Shown piece by piece: positions 17,201 through 25,210 of a DNA stretch of 42,917 bases. The notes below the pieces were generated by a model. It ran no database searches. It had not been told where the DNA came from and saw nothing but the letters and a program-made list of their open reading frames with translations. The DNA comes from CAZUXY01 sp964624235 (GTDB lineage Bacteria > Spirochaetota > UBA4802 > UBA5368). The translations under genes were made by a program, and so were the position numbers. Each line of letters opens with the position of its first letter. Positions within the stretch are counted from its first letter, which is position 1. The stretch lies in assembly GCA_964624235.1 (NCBI GenBank), contig CAZUXY010000043.1, positions 1 to 42,917 on the forward strand. Direction: 5' to 3'.

Positions 17201-17619
17201 TCCATGAGAATTAAATATGTCGGTACAATCCTGATAATTACTGATATTTAAATGCATTATAACCATGACGATATATAACTTGACTATTTCACCCGTCGTC
17301 CGTAATCTTATCATGATAAAAAAGACAGGTTGTTCATTGCACCGGCACTTCGCCAATAGTGTCGAAGGTACATTGTCGTTTACCGGGTTTTGAGGATCGG
17401 CCGTACCATATCAATTGTTATGAAACACGATACTGATGTATTGATCGATTGCCATGTGCCTGTGTATTCAAGGCAATCGTTTGATGCACACAGACCGTTC
17501 TAACAACGGTAGTCGGGGCGTCTCTGGAGGATCCTCGGGATTATGGCGGTAACAGATTATTTCCAGAACCGATGCGGCAGTATGCAATTATCTTAGGTGG
17601 GAACCGGTCGGCACACTCT
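17201..17619. other. Intergenic region upstream of ptsN with inverted repeats and a possible leader ORF
   Basis: About 420 bases. CGATTGCC (17446-17453) and GGCAATCG (17472-17479) form a perfect 8-bp dyad; overlapping it, CTGTGT (17460-17465) pairs with ACACAG (17488-17493), and TGTGC (17455-17459) with GCACA (17486-17490), so alternative foldings are possible. Further on, GGAGG (inside palindrome GAGGATCCTC) precedes a 17-codon open frame, 17543-17596 (MAVTDYFQNRCGSMQLS). Whether it is translated is unknown. No longer coding frame convinces me. Confidence 0.4.
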
Positions 17620-18090
17620 ATGATTCTTTCAGACTATCTAGACAAGAATAATATTATAATGGGTTCGAAAGCAAAAACCCGCTGGGACCTGATCCAGGAG
17701 ATGCTGACTCTTGCCATTAAGAATAAAAAGATCCGGGAGGAAGACCACGATATTATCAGAAAAGCCCTCGTTGAAAGGGAAAAATCGATGAGCACCGGTA
17801 TAGGTAAAGGTGTCGCCATACCGCATTGTACATCGGCCAGGGTTGATGATGTGGTAATAGTGCTCGCCCTGTGTGAAAACGGTGTTGATTTTGATTCAAT
17901 AGACAATCTACCGGTAAGAATCGCCATTCTGCTGCTGGTGCCGAAGAACAGGCTTACGCAACATATTAAAACCCTCGCCAATATCGCCAGGATCATGAAC
18001 AATGACCATATCAGGGATGAGATACTCAACCTGAAAACGGCTGAAGCCCTGGTCAAGGTCCTGAAAAAATACGAAGCGCCTAAAAAATAA
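17620..18090 (+). CDS. ptsN: PTS EIIA-like protein, nitrogen-regulatory/fructose type (PtsN family)
   Basis: From the ATG at 17620 the protein has 156 residues and starts MILSDYLDKNNIIMGSKAKT, as PtsN proteins usually do; an in-frame ATG at 17572 would add 16 residues and neither has a good Shine-Dalgarno. The phosphorylation motif is STGIGKGVAIPHCTSARVDD, with H69 as the phospho-acceptor. In PTS-Ntr, EIIA takes phosphate from NPr and acts as a regulator of potassium, nitrogen or envelope-stress functions rather than in sugar transport; no transporter EIIB or EIIC lies nearby. The ruvB gene follows after six bases, so the two are probably co-transcribed. A role as a fructose-type IIA cannot be excluded. 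Confidence 0.82.
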   Translation: MILSDYLDKNNIIMGSKAKTRWDLIQEMLTLAIKNKKIREEDHDIIRKALVEREKSMSTGIGKGVAIPHCTSARVDDVVIVLALCENGVDFDSIDNLPVRIAILLLVPKNRLTQHIKTLANIARIMNNDHIRDEILNLKTAEALVKVLKKYEAPKK

Positions 18091-18096
18091 TCCGGC

Positions 18097-19140
18097 ATGG
18101 AAAACCTTTCGCGACTGGTTAACGTAAACAGGCTTGCCGAGGATGAGCAGGAAAAGAATCTGCGTCCCTCGGCCCTAAGGGATTTTGTGGGACAGCACAG
18201 GGTGGTTGAAAACCTGCAGGTGTTTATCAAATCTGCCAGAATGAGAAACCAGCCGCTGGACCATGTACTGCTGGCAGGACCTCCGGGGCTGGGGAAAACC
18301 ACACTCGCGCTGATTATCGCAAGGGAACTTGGTGTGAATATACGGGCCACATCCGCTCCGGTAATCGAAAAGACAGGCGACCTGGCGTCTCTGCTTTCAG
18401 CACTTGAGGACAACGATTTGCTTTTTATAGACGAAATACACCGCCTGTCTCCGGCCATTGAGGAAATCCTTTACCCTGCGATGGAAGACCGTACGCTGGA
18501 TATAATTATCGGCCAGGGGGTGGGAGCAAAAAGCATTAAGATAAACCTGTCCCCTTTCACCATGGTCGGGGCTACGACCAGGACCGGTCTGTTGACTTCG
18601 GCCCTCAGGGACCGTTTCGGTATTCCCATCCGCCTGGATTATTATGAACATGAGGACTTGAAGAAAATCGCCGCCAGGTCGGCCGGGATCATGGGGCTGG
18701 AGATTACGGATGATGCGGCGATGGAACTGGCCATGCGTTCCCGGCGTACTCCGAGGATAGTGAACCGGTTGCTGAAAAGGGTGACTGATTTCGCGGTAGT
18801 AAAGAACCGGAACCGTATCGACCTGGACATTACCCGTTTTGCCCTTGAAAAGCTCGATATAGATGAGAAAGGTCTTGACGATATGGACCGGAGGATCCTT
18901 GCTTCTATAATCGAGAAGTACGACGGTGGTCCGGTCGGTCTCAAAACCATCGCTGTGTCGGTCGGCGAGGAAACCGATACACTCGAGGATTTCTATGAAC
19001 CATTCCTGGTGCAGAGCGGCCTGTTGAACCGTACCCCACGGGGCAGGGTTGCCACCCGTGGGGCATATGAACATCTGAAGATTCCTTACGCCGCCCGACC
19101 TGACGAAGAACCGCAGGCCGGCCTCTTTGACGGAAACTGA
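18097..19140 (+). CDS. ruvB: Holliday junction branch-migration ATPase RuvB
   Basis: The protein has 347 residues, the usual RuvB length. It has the N-terminal LRPSALRDFVGQ, Walker A GPPGLGKTT (61-69), ATSAPVIEKTGDLASLL, Walker B LLFIDEIHRL, the beta-hairpin region around EDRTLDIIIGQG, sensor 1 FTMVGATTRTGLLTSALRDR, and the winged-helix C-terminus with GGPVGLKTIAVSVGEETDTL and RTPRGRVATRGAYEHL. RuvB hexamers drive branch migration with RuvA during recombinational repair. Neither ruvA nor ruvC is next to it in this window. It follows the ptsN-like gene by six bases with no clear Shine-Dalgarno. Confidence 0.97.
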   Translation: MENLSRLVNVNRLAEDEQEKNLRPSALRDFVGQHRVVENLQVFIKSARMRNQPLDHVLLAGPPGLGKTTLALIIARELGVNIRATSAPVIEKTGDLASLLSALEDNDLLFIDEIHRLSPAIEEILYPAMEDRTLDIIIGQGVGAKSIKINLSPFTMVGATTRTGLLTSALRDRFGIPIRLDYYEHEDLKKIAARSAGIMGLEITDDAAMELAMRSRRTPRIVNRLLKRVTDFAVVKNRNRIDLDITRFALEKLDIDEKGLDDMDRRILASIIEKYDGGPVGLKTIAVSVGEETDTLEDFYEPFLVQSGLLNRTPRGRVATRGAYEHLKIPYAARPDEEPQAGLFDGN

Positions 19141-19190
19141 GAACATACCGCGTATAATGATCGGGATCCTTTAGCTTTGGGGAGGATTGC

Positions 19191-19547
19191 ATGTATTTAA
19201 TTGCATCATTAATCGGTCTCGCCGCCGGCACTTTGGGGGGACTCATAGGAATAGGGGGAGGGGTACTTATCGTTCCGGCGTTGATACTGCTGCTGCATTT
19301 CGACCAGCACATGGCGCAGGGTACCTCCCTGGCGGCGCTTATTCTACCGATCGGGCTTCTGGCGGCGTATGTGTATTATAAGGCCGGTCATGTCAATATA
19401 CCAGTGGCGTTTTGCATAGTGCTGGGTTTCATCGCCGGAGGTTTTCTGGGGGCAAAAATAGCGGTGCAATTAAATCAGGCGCTGCTGCAGAAAATATTCG
19501 GGGCCGCACTGCTGCTCATCTCCCTGAAGATGATATTCTGGCAATAG
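19191..19547 (+). CDS. Half-size TSUP (TauE/SafE) family membrane protein
   Basis: The 118-residue protein has about four hydrophobic segments and begins with the TSUP signature GTLGGLIGIGGGVLIVPALI. Normal TSUP transporters of sulfite, sulfonates or other anions have about 250 residues in two homologous halves; this is one half, as known for some stand-alone family members that presumably dimerise. A clear GGGAGG ribosome site precedes the ATG and the protein ends naturally (MIFWQ, stop), so it is not an obvious truncation. Substrate unknown. It converges on the TetR regulator with 24 bases between stops. Confidence 0.8.
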   Translation: MYLIASLIGLAAGTLGGLIGIGGGVLIVPALILLLHFDQHMAQGTSLAALILPIGLLAAYVYYKAGHVNIPVAFCIVLGFIAGGFLGAKIAVQLNQALLQKIFGAALLLISLKMIFWQ

Positions 19548-19571
19548 CGGGCCGGAGCCACACCTTGTGTA

Positions 19572-20243
19572 TCAATGCTGTTTCGGGGTTTTTCCTCTGG
19601 ATGGTTTCAAGGCCGCCGCGCCTGTCCTGGCAAGACCCTTTATGAATAATTCCACGTTGAAATAGTAAAGCTCATCGAAATCTTCATACTTGTATATGGT
19701 GTTCTGGAGCTTCCTGAACTGCAGCAGGCCGTGCAGCATGCCCCAGAACCCGAGGGCGCAATTAAGAATATCCGCGCATTCAAACTCGTTGTTACTGATT
19801 CCCTCTTTAATAACCAGCTCGACCATGGCAAGGATCTTGCTGCCGTGTTTGTCTATTCTGGTCTTTAACTGGCGTGGAAAGAACACCGCCGGTGTGGATA
19901 TGAAATAATTAAACAGATCGTAGTACTTCTTATGATCCTGGGAGAAATTCAGATAGGTTGCAGCCATCGCCCGCAGCTTCTCAGATGCAGTAATACCATT
20001 TTCGATGACTCCGCTGATGTCTTTCTGAAGCTGGTCCAATCCCTCTTCCTGCAGGGTCGCGAAAATCTCTTCCTTGCTGCTGAAGTACAGGTATATGGTA
20101 CCCACACTCAGCTCGGTTAGTTTAGCAATTTGATGTACCGACGTTGCCGCAAGGCCTTCTTTGATAACAAGGGTTCTCGCCGCATCGAGGATCTGTTCCT
20201 TCCGTTGTTCTTTTTCCCTGAGTCTTCTTTCTTTTATTCCCAT
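19572..20243 (-). CDS. TetR/AcrR family transcriptional regulator
   Basis: From the ATG at 20243 the protein has 223 residues and starts MGIKERRLREKEQRKEQILD. The TetR helix-turn-helix is clear: AARTLVIKEGLAATSVHQIA, KLTELSVGTIYLYFSSKEEI. The rest is an all-helical ligand-binding and dimerisation domain. An upstream in-frame GTG at 20291 would add an unlikely asparagine-rich 16 residues. Likely targets are nearby: the VOC-aminotransferase pair upstream on the same strand has a dyad in its promoter. Ligand unknown. The gene is separated from the VOC gene by a terminator, so it is transcribed independently. Confidence 0.88.
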   Translation of the reverse strand: MGIKERRLREKEQRKEQILDAARTLVIKEGLAATSVHQIAKLTELSVGTIYLYFSSKEEIFATLQEEGLDQLQKDISGVIENGITASEKLRAMAATYLNFSQDHKKYYDLFNYFISTPAVFFPRQLKTRIDKHGSKILAMVELVIKEGISNNEFECADILNCALGFWGMLHGLLQFRKLQNTIYKYEDFDELYYFNVELFIKGLARTGAAALKPSRGKTPKQH

Positions 20244-20470
20244 GGCTCGATTTTTTATTAAATTATTTTCATTTATATTAACCGCGGTCACCGGTATCGG
20301 GCATTGAAGCCTGATGGTGCATGCAGTAACTATACCATGGTTTCCGTCATTTAACAGAGTTTTAGGTGGATATTTATATTCAGTACCGGTGAAAGGCCTT
20401 GGCGGAACACCGGCTTTTCCGGCGGATCGTTCAAGTTAAAGGCCTGAACCTGGATCATGGTGCTGAATAA

Positions 20471-20500
20471 AAAAAACCCATTCCGCCGGAGAATGGGTTT
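20471..20500 (-). terminator. Rho-independent terminator of the aminotransferase-VOC operon
   Basis: Read on the minus strand, the perfect 10-bp stem AAACCCATTC / GAATGGGTTT (7-base loop) is followed by a run of T's (the A-tract at 20470-20476 on the plus strand). It begins 13 bases after the VOC stop. Confidence 0.85.
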
Positions 20501-20513
20501 CTATATCTGATTT

Positions 20514-20885
20514 CTATACATACTCGATGAGTTGTATAAACTCTCCGTCGGGACCCTGAATAAAAGAAGTCCACCGGTCCGGGCGAGGCTGCAGTGGGTC
20601 GAATACTACCAGTACCCCGTTTTGCTTAAGCTTATCTACCAGACCCCTGAGATCGTCCACCGTCAGGCTGATATGGTATATGCCGGTCGAAGACGCCATA
20701 TCCGCCTGCGTATCGGTGGGGTTTCCTTCTTCTATTTCAATGGAAAAATTTTCATTCCCGATGAAGTAAAACTTTTTCCCTAAAATGTCAACCACTTCTA
20801 GAACTTTCAACCCGAGGAGGTCCAGATAGAAATGGAGGGATTTTTTCATGTTCCCGGTCTTGATGCCTATATGATTCCATTTCAT
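20514..20885 (-). CDS. VOC (glyoxalase/bleomycin-resistance) family protein
   Basis: The protein has 123 residues with two beta-alpha-beta-beta-beta modules. The first opens MKWNHIGIKTGNMKKSLHFY (H5 as a probable metal ligand) and includes FSIEIEEG; the second has GIYHISLTVDDLRGLVDKLK and ends with PDGEFIQLIEYV, whose glutamate is the usual last ligand. These enzymes act on glyoxal-like, aromatic or epimerase substrates through a divalent metal; the reaction here is unknown. The ATG lies one base after the aminotransferase stop, so the two are translationally linked and probably act in one pathway. A methylmalonyl-CoA epimerase identity is unlikely given the short length and context. Confidence 0.82.
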   Translation of the reverse strand: MKWNHIGIKTGNMKKSLHFYLDLLGLKVLEVVDILGKKFYFIGNENFSIEIEEGNPTDTQADMASSTGIYHISLTVDDLRGLVDKLKQNGVLVVFDPLQPRPDRWTSFIQGPDGEFIQLIEYV

Positions 20886-20886
20886 C

Positions 20887-22125
20887 TCAGCCCCCGAACT
20901 TGCTGCGGGTCAGCTTGAAGCATTCTGCTGAGACCTCCAGTGTTTTCTGAATATCGGCATCGGTCATGGCGGCGCAAACGAACCAGTTGTGGTGCGGATG
21001 GAAAAAAATGCCGCGCCGTGCGGCCTCACCGCAGAAAAACCTGTTTATCTCAAAGCCGGGATCGTTTTCAAAGCACATAAAGGGCATGGCCGGCGGTCCC
21101 GATAATTTCACCTTCATGCCGCCGGTCCCGGCGGCATCTGCAAGTCCTTTCATCAGGGCCTTTCCCAAACGATCTATTTTCTCAATGGCGCCGCTGGATT
21201 TGATCTCGTCGATCGTTGCGAGCGCCGCCGCAAAAGGTACACCCGAGAAGAAATGGGTGCCGGTAAAAAATATTTTCTGTGCGGCTTCTTTCATCGCGTC
21301 CTTGCCCGTTGCAACGGAAATCGGGTATCCGTTTGCCATCGCTTTGCCGAAGCACTGCATGTCGGCGTTCCATCCGTAGTGGAGAGAGCTTCCCTCGAGT
21401 TTAAGCCGGAATCCGCAGCGGATATCGTCGATTATAAGCACAAAACCTTCCTTTTCGGCCATGGTGTTGACTGCATTGATAAACTCTTTTGTGGGAAGTT
21501 CCTGGTCTTTCATGGCGTCGTGGGCATGAGGGGCCAGCATTACGGCCGCTATCTTTCCGCTGTTCTGCTTAACAAGAGTGGTAAACTCTTCCACATTGTT
21601 GTATCCGAAGTACTGTATGTGGCTTTTCCATTCCGGGGGGACCCCTTCACCGTGGGGCTGGCACCAGAAATGCGATCCGTGGTAAGTACCCCTTGCCAGC
21701 AGGATTTCATATTTAGCCGTATAGGTTCTTGCCACCGTTATCGCGTAAGAGGTGACATCGGAACCGTTTTTTCCAAAAACACACCAGTCGGCGCCGTTAA
21801 TGGTCCCGACTATTTTTTTAGCCAGAGGGAGCCAGAGGTCCGAGGGGAGGGTGAAGCAGTCGGCGTTTTCCTGCTGCTTACGCGCGGCTGCCTCAATCTT
21901 AGGGTGTTTCAATCCTAGGAGATTGGTGCCGAAGGAACACATGTAATCGATGTATTCGTTTCCGTCCACGTCCCAGATTCTGCAACCTTCTCCGCGTTTT
22001 AAAAAAGCCGGATAAGATCCGAACGTCAGGAAGGCAGGGGTCCGGGGACCGTATATTCCGTTGGGGACATATTTTTTAGCTTCCTCGAACAGAGTGTAGG
22101 ATTTGGTCAGATCGTATAGTTTCAT
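20887..22125 (-). CDS. Class III PLP-dependent aminotransferase, glutamate-1-semialdehyde aminomutase-like
   Basis: The protein has 412 residues and belongs to the class III (subgroup II) fold. Landmarks are GCRIWDVDGNEYIDYMCSFG (47-66), FGKNGSDVTSYAITVARTYT (117-136), the PLP-pyridine aspartate D233 in LIIDDIRCGF, and the PLP lysine K261 in CFGKAMANGYPIS, followed by FFTGTHFFSGVPFAAALATI. A strong AAGGAGG precedes the ATG. It resembles GSA aminomutases and the sugar or surface-polysaccharide aminotransferases that share the FGKAMANGYPIS motif. No haem genes are nearby, and coupling with a VOC protein argues against HemL. The operon has its own dyad-containing promoter and a terminator. Confidence 0.85.
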   Translation of the reverse strand: MKLYDLTKSYTLFEEAKKYVPNGIYGPRTPAFLTFGSYPAFLKRGEGCRIWDVDGNEYIDYMCSFGTNLLGLKHPKIEAAARKQQENADCFTLPSDLWLPLAKKIVGTINGADWCVFGKNGSDVTSYAITVARTYTAKYEILLARGTYHGSHFWCQPHGEGVPPEWKSHIQYFGYNNVEEFTTLVKQNSGKIAAVMLAPHAHDAMKDQELPTKEFINAVNTMAEKEGFVLIIDDIRCGFRLKLEGSSLHYGWNADMQCFGKAMANGYPISVATGKDAMKEAAQKIFFTGTHFFSGVPFAAALATIDEIKSSGAIEKIDRLGKALMKGLADAAGTGGMKVKLSGPPAMPFMCFENDPGFEINRFFCGEAARRGIFFHPHHNWFVCAAMTDADIQKTLEVSAECFKLTRSKFGG

Positions 22126-22531
22126 TGAACCCTCCTTTCCCCGGCTGAATTGTTATGCGTAATCGTGTTTTACTAAATATTATTTATTTTATGAATATCA
22201 TTCATGGTCAATACTTTTTTGTACCCCCGGAGTCTAAATTTTTTTATTGTTCCAGGGAGTTCTGCAATACTTTACGAGAAATCGCGGCTTATGGATTGAC
22301 GGCATATTAAAGTACTGATTTTGTTGAAGCGGGGACAGAACTGCTGCAGTACGCATATGGATACACCGGCGGGTTCGGTATTACACCCCTGAATGCGGGA
22401 GAACAGCATATTCCTTATAATGTAAATTCATAGCGTGAGCAAACGGGCATTCCTGGTAATGTAGGGTAAAGTACTTGAAAAAATGCTGCATACTGGGTTT
22501 AACATCCCTACCTGATGCGCGGCAACAAACA
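22126..22531. other. Intergenic region between divergent aminotransferase and trmO genes
   Basis: About 406 bases. It carries the minus-strand promoter and dyad near 22183-22211 and a short palindrome ACTGCTGCAGT near 22349. The rest shows nothing I can interpret; the TTG-initiated extension of trmO to 22475 has no support. Confidence 0.5.
22183..22211 (-). promoter_or_regulatory. Candidate promoter with overlapping operator dyad for the aminotransferase operon
   Basis: On the minus strand TTGACC (22206-22211) is followed after 17 bases by AATAAA (22183-22188), a four-of-six match. The spacer contains the perfect dyad ATGAAT-N3-ATTCAT (22191-22205). A dyad between -35 and -10 is a typical repressor site; the TetR-family protein downstream is a candidate, but this is inference. 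Confidence 0.4.
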
Positions 22532-23044
22532 ATGATAACTGACACTGTAACAATGAAACCTGTCGGGTATATCCATACCCCCTTCACGGACCTCACACAA
22601 AGTATACCGATTCAGGGAAGGCTTGATCCCGAAACACGGGGGCACATCGAGCTCTTGCCGGAGTACCGCGACGGCTGTCTGCACCTGGATGGATTTTCGC
22701 ATCTCTTTCTTATTTATTTGTTTCACCGGAGTACCAAAGAGGTCCTTACGTCGCGTCCCTATCTTGATGACGAAGAGCACGGTATTTTTTCAATCAGATC
22801 GCCGCACCGGCCGAATCACCTGGGACTTACACTGGTTGAACTGGAAGGAATAGAAAACACTGTTTTGAGAATAAAGGGGGTTGACATGCTCCATATGACC
22901 CCGCTTCTGGACATAAAGCCCTTTAATCCGTATTTTGATACCGCGGAAAAGGTAAGGATCGGCTGGATGGAACAGTATTTCCGTAACGGCCGGCCCGGCA
23001 AAACCCGCATCAGAGGGAAAAAGGAATGGCTGCATGAGGAATGA
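22532..23044 (+). CDS. trmO: tRNA (N6-threonylcarbamoyladenosine37-N6) methyltransferase TrmO (TsaA/YaeB)
   Basis: From the ATG at 22532 the protein has 170 residues. TrmO motifs are present: KPVGYIHTPF at the N-terminus, GRLDPETRGHIELLPEY, LDGFSHLFLIYLFH, the SAM-binding core FSIRSPHRPNHLGLTLVELE and MTPLLDIKPFNPYFD. TrmO methylates t6A at position 37 of tRNA-Thr using SAM in a unique beta-barrel fold. The protein is shorter than E. coli TrmO (about 235) and lacks its C-terminal extension, as is common in shorter homologues, some of which are archaeal. Another possible start is the ATG at 22553; no start has a clear Shine-Dalgarno. Confidence 0.88.
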   Translation: MITDTVTMKPVGYIHTPFTDLTQSIPIQGRLDPETRGHIELLPEYRDGCLHLDGFSHLFLIYLFHRSTKEVLTSRPYLDDEEHGIFSIRSPHRPNHLGLTLVELEGIENTVLRIKGVDMLHMTPLLDIKPFNPYFDTAEKVRIGWMEQYFRNGRPGKTRIRGKKEWLHEE

Positions 23045-23134
23045 CGATGCGCCTGACATTACGCTGAGCATCTCGACGCCACGACATTCTATAGATCGCA
23101 CTCTATACCGACAACCGTAGGAGAACCGAAGCTG

Positions 23135-24022
23135 ATGCTTGAAAAAGAAAAACGCGGCAGAACGTCCAAAGATGAACCGGGGGAGCGCCATAACACGCTT
23201 CCGCATGATGAAGACCGTTACCGTTTGAACGAAAACCTGAGCCATGTGGCCCATAAGCTTATCGTGATGTCGGGAAAAGGAGGTGTGGGCAAGAGCATGG
23301 TGTCGGTGAACCTGGCGGCCGAACTGGCCCGTCAGGGATTTACCGTCGGCCTGCTCGACATCGATATCCACGGACCAAGCGTTCCCGTTATGCTCGGCAT
23401 GGAGGGGCGACAGCCGGACGCCGACCCCGGCGGAAGGATTATTCCTGTTGCGTATAACGATCTCCTCAAGGTGGTGTCGGTCGGTTTTCTTTTAAAAAAC
23501 AGTGATGACGCCCTTATCTGGAGGGGCCCTTTAAAATACAGCGTCATCAAGCAGTTTCTAAAGGACACCGTCTGGGGCAGACTGGATTTTCTCGTCATCG
23601 ACTCTCCGCCCGGCACCGGCGATGAACCGCTGTCGGTGTGCCAGCTTATAGAGAAGCCCGAGGGAGCGGTCATCGTGACCACCCCGCAGGATGTTGCGCT
23701 TGCAGATGTGAGAAAGTCCATAACCTTTTGCCGCAAACTCGCCATGCCGGTCATAGGGGTCATAGAAAACATGAGTGGTTTTGTCTGTCCACATTGCGGT
23801 GAAAAGGCCGCCATCTTCAAGCAGGGTGGGGGCGAACGGATGGCCGAGGAGATGGGGATCCCTTTTCTCGGATCAATTCCCATCGAACCCGATATTGCCC
23901 TGACGGCGGACAGGGGCACTCCTTTTGTAGGTTCTGCCGGCAACGCATCTGAAGCGGAGCAGGCATTCAGGGAAATCGTCAGTCGGATAATCAAATTCAC
24001 CGGTATGCAGTATAGGAGGTAA
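23135..24022 (+). CDS. apbC: Mrp/NBP35/ApbC family P-loop iron-sulfur carrier ATPase
   Basis: The protein has 295 residues. The deviant Walker A is SGKGGVGKSMVSVNLA (46-61), followed by GLLDIDIHGPSVPVML, WRGPLKYSVIKQFL, IDSPPGTGDEPLSVCQL and VIVTTPQDVALADVRKSI. The conserved CPHC pair (in GFVCPHCGEKA) is the bridging [4Fe-4S] binding site of the dimer. The family loads clusters onto apoproteins. The 38-residue N-terminus is charged and lacks the DUF59 domain of E. coli Mrp, nearer to archaeal and anaerobe versions. An AGGAG lies about 13 bases before the ATG. It follows trmO by 90 bases. Confidence 0.9.
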   Translation: MLEKEKRGRTSKDEPGERHNTLPHDEDRYRLNENLSHVAHKLIVMSGKGGVGKSMVSVNLAAELARQGFTVGLLDIDIHGPSVPVMLGMEGRQPDADPGGRIIPVAYNDLLKVVSVGFLLKNSDDALIWRGPLKYSVIKQFLKDTVWGRLDFLVIDSPPGTGDEPLSVCQLIEKPEGAVIVTTPQDVALADVRKSITFCRKLAMPVIGVIENMSGFVCPHCGEKAAIFKQGGGERMAEEMGIPFLGSIPIEPDIALTADRGTPFVGSAGNASEAEQAFREIVSRIIKFTGMQYRR

Positions 24023-24096
24023 CACCGTTGCGTGCGGCTGTTGCGTACAGGGAACGGCGGTTGTAACAGAACATCAGGAACCGGCGCAAATCAATT

Positions 24097-24166
24097 AAGG
24101 GAACCTCTGAAAATCAATACTTCTAACGATATCAGAAATCATAAACCCTGATTTTTATCAGTGCTG
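24097..24166. repeat. Copy A of a short repeat element (inverted 12-mer family)
   Basis: Starts with AAGGGAACCTCTGAAAAT (24097-24114) and continues to CTGATTTTTATCA (24148-24160). AAAATCA and TGATTTT inside it form a 7-bp dyad. It aligns without large gaps to copy B at 25001-25060, and its first 12 bases recur exactly, inverted, at 25098-25109. Confidence 0.5.
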
Positions 24167-24232
24167 ATTACTTTTTAAAAAAGAGTTTATTAATAGAAGT
24201 GCTCAACCTTTCGAAGAAGGAGGTTGTCGCCT

Positions 24233-24472
24233 ATGCCCACCTATGAATATCAATGCACGGAATGCGGGAGCATCACCGAGCTGTATCACGGTATAAACGA
24301 AAATCCTGACGGCAAATGTCCAAAGTGCGGCGGTGAGTTTAAAAAGAAAATATCCGGAGGATCGGGGTTCATAATGAAGGGAGGGGCGTCCCTCTCGTGC
24401 GGGAAAGAGTCTCCCTGCTGTGGAAGAGGAACACCCTGCGGAAAATCGTCAGAGTGCCGTTCTGATAAATAA
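24233..24472 (+). CDS. FmdB family zinc-ribbon protein
   Basis: The protein has 79 residues. It has the FmdB/CxxC_CXXC_SSSS signature MPTYEYQCTECGSITELYH, then GKCPKCGGEFKKKISG, where CTEC and CPKC make a zinc ribbon. The C-terminal third is unusually cysteine-rich (SCGKESPCCGRGTPCGKSSEC), typical of longer FmdB variants in anaerobes. The ATG is chosen because AAGGAGG (24217-24223) lies 9 bases upstream; a TTG at 24224 is not supported. The role is regulatory or unknown in most organisms. It stands between the two repeat copies. Confidence 0.9.
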   Translation: MPTYEYQCTECGSITELYHGINENPDGKCPKCGGEFKKKISGGSGFIMKGGASLSCGKESPCCGRGTPCGKSSECRSDK

Positions 24473-24518
24473 GCTGCCGCGTTTTTTACGGGAAATATAA
24501 AAGGTCTGGAATATTAGT

Positions 24519-24890
24519 GTGAATGTCAACCGGATGCTCATGATCTTTATTACGATCGTCCTGGGGTGCTGCTTTCATCAAGGTGCGGGATGGTGCATGT
24601 CCGAGCAGGAAAAGATACACGCATTGCTGGAATACATCAAAAAATCAGACCTCCTGTTTATCCGTAACGGGACTGAGTATCCGCCGGCCAGGGCGGGTGA
24701 ACACCTGGAATACAAGTTGAAAAAGGCCGGCAATCGCATCCGTACGGCTGAGGAATTTATCCGGTATATAGCCAGCCGCTCCGTTTCAAGCGGTAAACCC
24801 TATTACATCAGGCTTAAAAACGGAGAGGTGGTGGAGTCGGCTCAATGGCTCAGGCGGAAGCTGGCTGAACTTGAGAAAAAGGGCACATGA
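24519..24890 (+). CDS. DUF5329-like exported protein
   Basis: The 123-residue protein has an N-terminal signal (MLMIFITIVLGCCF) and a mature domain matching DUF5329 in outline: EQEKIHALLEYIKKSDLLFI, RNGTEYPPARAGEHLEYKLK, AEEFIRYIASRSVSSGKPYY. A VLGC sequence could be a loose spirochaetal lipobox, giving a lipoprotein; cleavage after GAGWC is an alternative. Start is GTG at 24519 with GGA upstream; an ATG at 24534 would shorten it by five residues. DUF5329 proteins are small periplasmic proteins with no known function. Confidence 0.75.
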   Translation: MNVNRMLMIFITIVLGCCFHQGAGWCMSEQEKIHALLEYIKKSDLLFIRNGTEYPPARAGEHLEYKLKKAGNRIRTAEEFIRYIASRSVSSGKPYYIRLKNGEVVESAQWLRRKLAELEKKGT

Positions 24891-25210
24891 AACATAAAGG
24901 GATCTTTCTGCAATAAGCGGAGTGCCGATACCGATACCGCGGGAATTACTAAGCTTCCATGATAGAATAAAACCTTTTTAAGTACATGTAAAGTATGAGC
25001 ACCTCTGAAAATTAGAATTTTCCGAAATACCACTATTGAAAATTCTGATTTTATCCTTAGTATCTGCCCACAAGGGAATACCCAAACTGTTGTAAGTAGA
25101 GGTTCCCTTATAATATTTGACAAAATCCTTCCCAGGGTTGATCCTTAACCGTAAGTAGTATCGAAGGATACGACCTAATTTGTACACCGAACAACGATCA
25201 GGGAAATACC
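24891..25210. other. Intergenic region holding repeat copy B
   Basis: About 320 bases between the DUF5329 gene and a small ORF. Most of it is the repeat element described at 24996-25109. A short dyad GTATC-GAAG-GATAC lies just before the small gene, near 25168-25181. I see no further coding frame. Confidence 0.5.
24996..25109. repeat. Copy B of the short repeat element, with inverted ends (MITE-like)
   Basis: The left end GCACCTCTGAAAATT (25000-25013) resembles copy A; the right end AGAGGTTCCCTT (25098-25109) is the exact reverse complement of copy A's first 12 bases. An internal 8-bp perfect dyad AGAATTTT / AAAATTCT is present. No coding frame. The size (about 114 bases) and inverted ends fit a MITE or a structured intergenic repeat. 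Confidence 0.5.

Noticed and set aside
20887..22125. Assignment of the aminotransferase as HemL (tetrapyrrole biosynthesis)
   Set aside because: The FGKAMANGYPIS motif and VOC/TetR context fit other class III enzymes better, and no haem genes are nearby.
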